Shown here: positions 62,570 to 64,000 of the stretch, piece by piece
How the letters are laid out: every line of letters begins with the position of its first letter
Numbering within the stretch: position 1 is the first letter of the stretch
Assembly (NCBI GenBank): GCA_034437275.1
Contig: DAOTUD010000037.1
Coordinates: 1-64,000, forward strand
From: TC-15 sp034437275
GTDB lineage: Bacteria; Chloroflexota; Anaerolineae; Aggregatilineales; Aggregatilineaceae
Direction: 5' to 3'
Length of the DNA: 64,000 nucleotides
The notes under the pieces: model-generated
Told to the model about the DNA's origin: nothing
Database searches by the model: none
The model's input: the letters and a program-made list of their open reading frames with translations, nothing else
Program-made: the position numbers and the translations under genes

Positions 62570-62747
62570 AATTTCAGTGAATCACGATTTTGGATGTCTC
62601 TTGCGCCGATTCAGCCTTCATCCCCAGCCCTTCTCCCTCAGGGAAAAGGGAGTAAGTGCCCGGCTAATCCCTCTCCCTCAGGGAGAGGGACCCGACGCCA
62701 GTCGGAAGGGTGAGGGCCATTCAACGAATCCGTGACTCACTGAATTT
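62570..62747. repeat. MITE-like element with terminal inverted repeats
   Basis: This non-coding 178-bp block fills most of the 355-bp gap between punA and the cyclase gene. Its ends are inverted copies: aatttcagtgaatcacg (62570-62586) and cgtgactcactgaattt (62731-62747), 15 of 17 matching. Inside are two palindromes with the shared core tctccctcaggga (62632-62644 and 62673-62685 region) and a further inverted pair of ccttcatccc / gggtgaggg type. No transposase is encoded. The rest of the gap holds nothing else I can support. Confidence 0.65.
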
Positions 62748-62835
62748 GTTTCTTCTGTGCTTTTATGGCACGATTTAAGTGGCGGACTCTGCTAAAGTCT
62801 GCAAGTTGCCAGCTTACAAATACAGGGGAAACTAT

Positions 62836-64000
62836 ATGAATCCGTCCTGGCTGTCTTATGTCCCGTATAACATCGCCCATGATGTGCTGACCCATCCGGG
62901 CGTAAACCCGGTTGGACGCGAGCAGCACGCGCAAACAGTCGCGTTGTTCGCGGATGTGTCGGGCTTTACCGCGATCAGCGAGGCTTTGGGGCAGGCCGGG
63001 CGCGCCGGTACTGAAGAACTTACCCAAATCCTCAACGCTTATTTCGAAACCATGATCGACTTGATCCAGTCCTACGGGGGTATTGTCGGCCAGTTTGGGG
63101 GCGATGCGCTGACGGTGCTGTTCCCCTATGCGGCGGCGACACGCGACGCGACCGCGCGCCGCGCGATCCAGTGTGCGCTGGAGATGCAGGTCAACATGGA
63201 TCGCTACCAGTCTATCGACACCAGGGCCGGTAACTTCCAGCTCACCATGAAAGCCGGGTTGGCCGACGGTTCGTTCTACGCGACCACCGTTGGCAATCGT
63301 GCCGCCGGGTTGAAGGTCATCATCGCCGGGCCGGTGCTCGACCTGTGCGCTGATGCCGAACACCATGCCGGCCAGGGCGAGATCGTGATCCACGACAATC
63401 TGCTGCCGTTGGCCGGTGATATCGAGATCGCGGCCCAGCGCGACGGGTTCAGCGTGGTCACCGGGCTGGCGGCGCAGGTGGCCCCGCAGCCATTGGACAC
63501 CATCGACCGGGAGCTGACCGCGGACGAGCGCGCCTTGTTCGCGGCTTATTTGCATCCCATCATCGCCCAGCGGCAAACACGCGGCCAGCGCAGGTTTATC
63601 AACGAACACCGCAAAGTAACGGTCTTGTTCGTGAACTTCCAGGGTTTTGACTACGATCACGATCCAGAGGTGGGGGCCAAGCTGCAGGCCTACTTTTTGG
63701 CGGTGCTGCGCACTGTGCAGCGTTACGATGGTTACCTCAACAAAGTGGATATGGGCGACAAGGGCAGCAAATATATCGTGCTGTTCGGTGCCCCGGTTGC
63801 GCATGAGGACGACGAGGTCCGCGCGCTGCGCTGCGCGCTGGAACTGCGCACGCTGCCCAATGCGACCGTGACCATCGGCGCGAACACCGGGTTTGCGTTC
63901 TGCGGGCTGGTTGGCTCACCGGCGCGGCAGGAGTACACCGTGATGGGCGACGCGGTGAATCTGGCGGCGCGGATGATGCAGGCCGCCGATCCGCAGCAGA
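62836..64000 (+). CDS. Tandem class III adenylate/guanylate cyclase, 3'-truncated
   Basis: The frame is open from ATG 62836 to the window end (388 codons). Two cyclase homology domains are visible. The first (about 30-200) has ALFADVSGFTAISEALG and FGGDALTVLFPYA with both metal aspartates. The second begins VTVLFVNFQGFDYD, lacking the first Asp, and continues VDMGDKGSKYIVLFGAP and YTVMGDAVNLAARMM. Paired cyclase domains usually precede a P-loop ATPase and TPR region in large signalling proteins of this kind, so much of the gene probably lies beyond the window. AGGGGAA precedes the ATG. Confidence 0.88.
   Translation, partial: MNPSWLSYVPYNIAHDVLTHPGVNPVGREQHAQTVALFADVSGFTAISEALGQAGRAGTEELTQILNAYFETMIDLIQSYGGIVGQFGGDALTVLFPYAAATRDATARRAIQCALEMQVNMDRYQSIDTRAGNFQLTMKAGLADGSFYATTVGNRAAGLKVIIAGPVLDLCADAEHHAGQGEIVIHDNLLPLAGDIEIAAQRDGFSVVTGLAAQVAPQPLDTIDRELTADERALFAAYLHPIIAQRQTRGQRRFINEHRKVTVLFVNFQGFDYDHDPEVGAKLQAYFLAVLRTVQRYDGYLNKVDMGDKGSKYIVLFGAPVAHEDDEVRALRCALELRTLPNATVTIGANTGFAFCGLVGSPARQEYTVMGDAVNLAARMMQAADPQQ

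Overview
This is about 64 kb of GC-rich bacterial chromosome with no phage, transposase, CRISPR array or rRNA. The gene content suggests a Chloroflexota bacterium, probably of the Anaerolineae type. Pointers are coenzyme F420 synthesis, a tungsten-type aldehyde:ferredoxin oxidoreductase, a TIGR03960-type radical SAM protein, tandem-domain class III cyclases and a Flp-type pilin. That placement is inference; no taxonomic marker gene such as 16S rRNA is present. The first and last genes are cut by the window ends.

Layout. 1-2.6 kb: end of a nitrilase-fold protein that has lost its catalytic cysteine, a threonine aldolase, a CPBP-like membrane protein and a tiny membrane peptide. 2.6-8.0 kb (minus): a RdgB-type NTP pyrophosphatase, a 1064-residue helical protein with a possible GAP1-like N-terminus, a lipoprotein and a polysaccharide-deacetylase-like protein. 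8.1-11.6 kb: AOR-family oxidoreductase and a saccharopine/lysine dehydrogenase-like protein, then tRNA-Phe (minus). 11.8-15.2 kb: SRPBCC / CrtI-like / photolyase cassette. 15.5-17.4 kb: radical SAM protein. 17.5-28.7 kb (minus): LiaF-like protein, primary sigma factor, a Gld-type ABC export module, a fused guanylate kinase, and a giant Flp-pilin-like adhesin with PA14 and jelly-roll repeats.

28.9-60.8 kb is one 32-kb run of plus-strand genes dominated by purine and nitrogen catabolism: FolD, 8-oxoguanine deaminase, dihydropyrimidinase, two carbamoyltransferases, carbamate kinase, two fold-type II PLP enzymes and an SsnA amidohydrolase. A complete F420 late-biosynthesis block follows (NADPH:F420 reductase, CofE, FbiB-C-like nitroreductase, CofD, CofC) with an F420-type luciferase-fold oxidoreductase. 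Two molybdenum hydroxylases come next, with XdhC, the YqeB-type (EF2563) selenium-dependent hydroxylase factor and a fused YqeC-MocA protein. The set strongly resembles the E. coli ygeW-hyuA-yqeABC-ygfJ-ssnA-ygfM-xdhD locus used for anaerobic purine/urate breakdown, but is rearranged, partly fused, and mixed with F420 genes. The inferred flow is purine hydroxylation (Mo, perhaps Se), deamination and ring opening, carbamoyl transfer, then ATP from carbamoyl phosphate, with one-carbon units passing to FolD.

60.8-64 kb: a membrane-anchored protein and purine nucleoside phosphorylase (minus), a 178-bp MITE-like element, and the start of a tandem adenylate cyclase. Most intergenic gaps are below 150 bp; many genes overlap by ATGA/GTGA or sit 5-20 bp apart, so long operons are likely.
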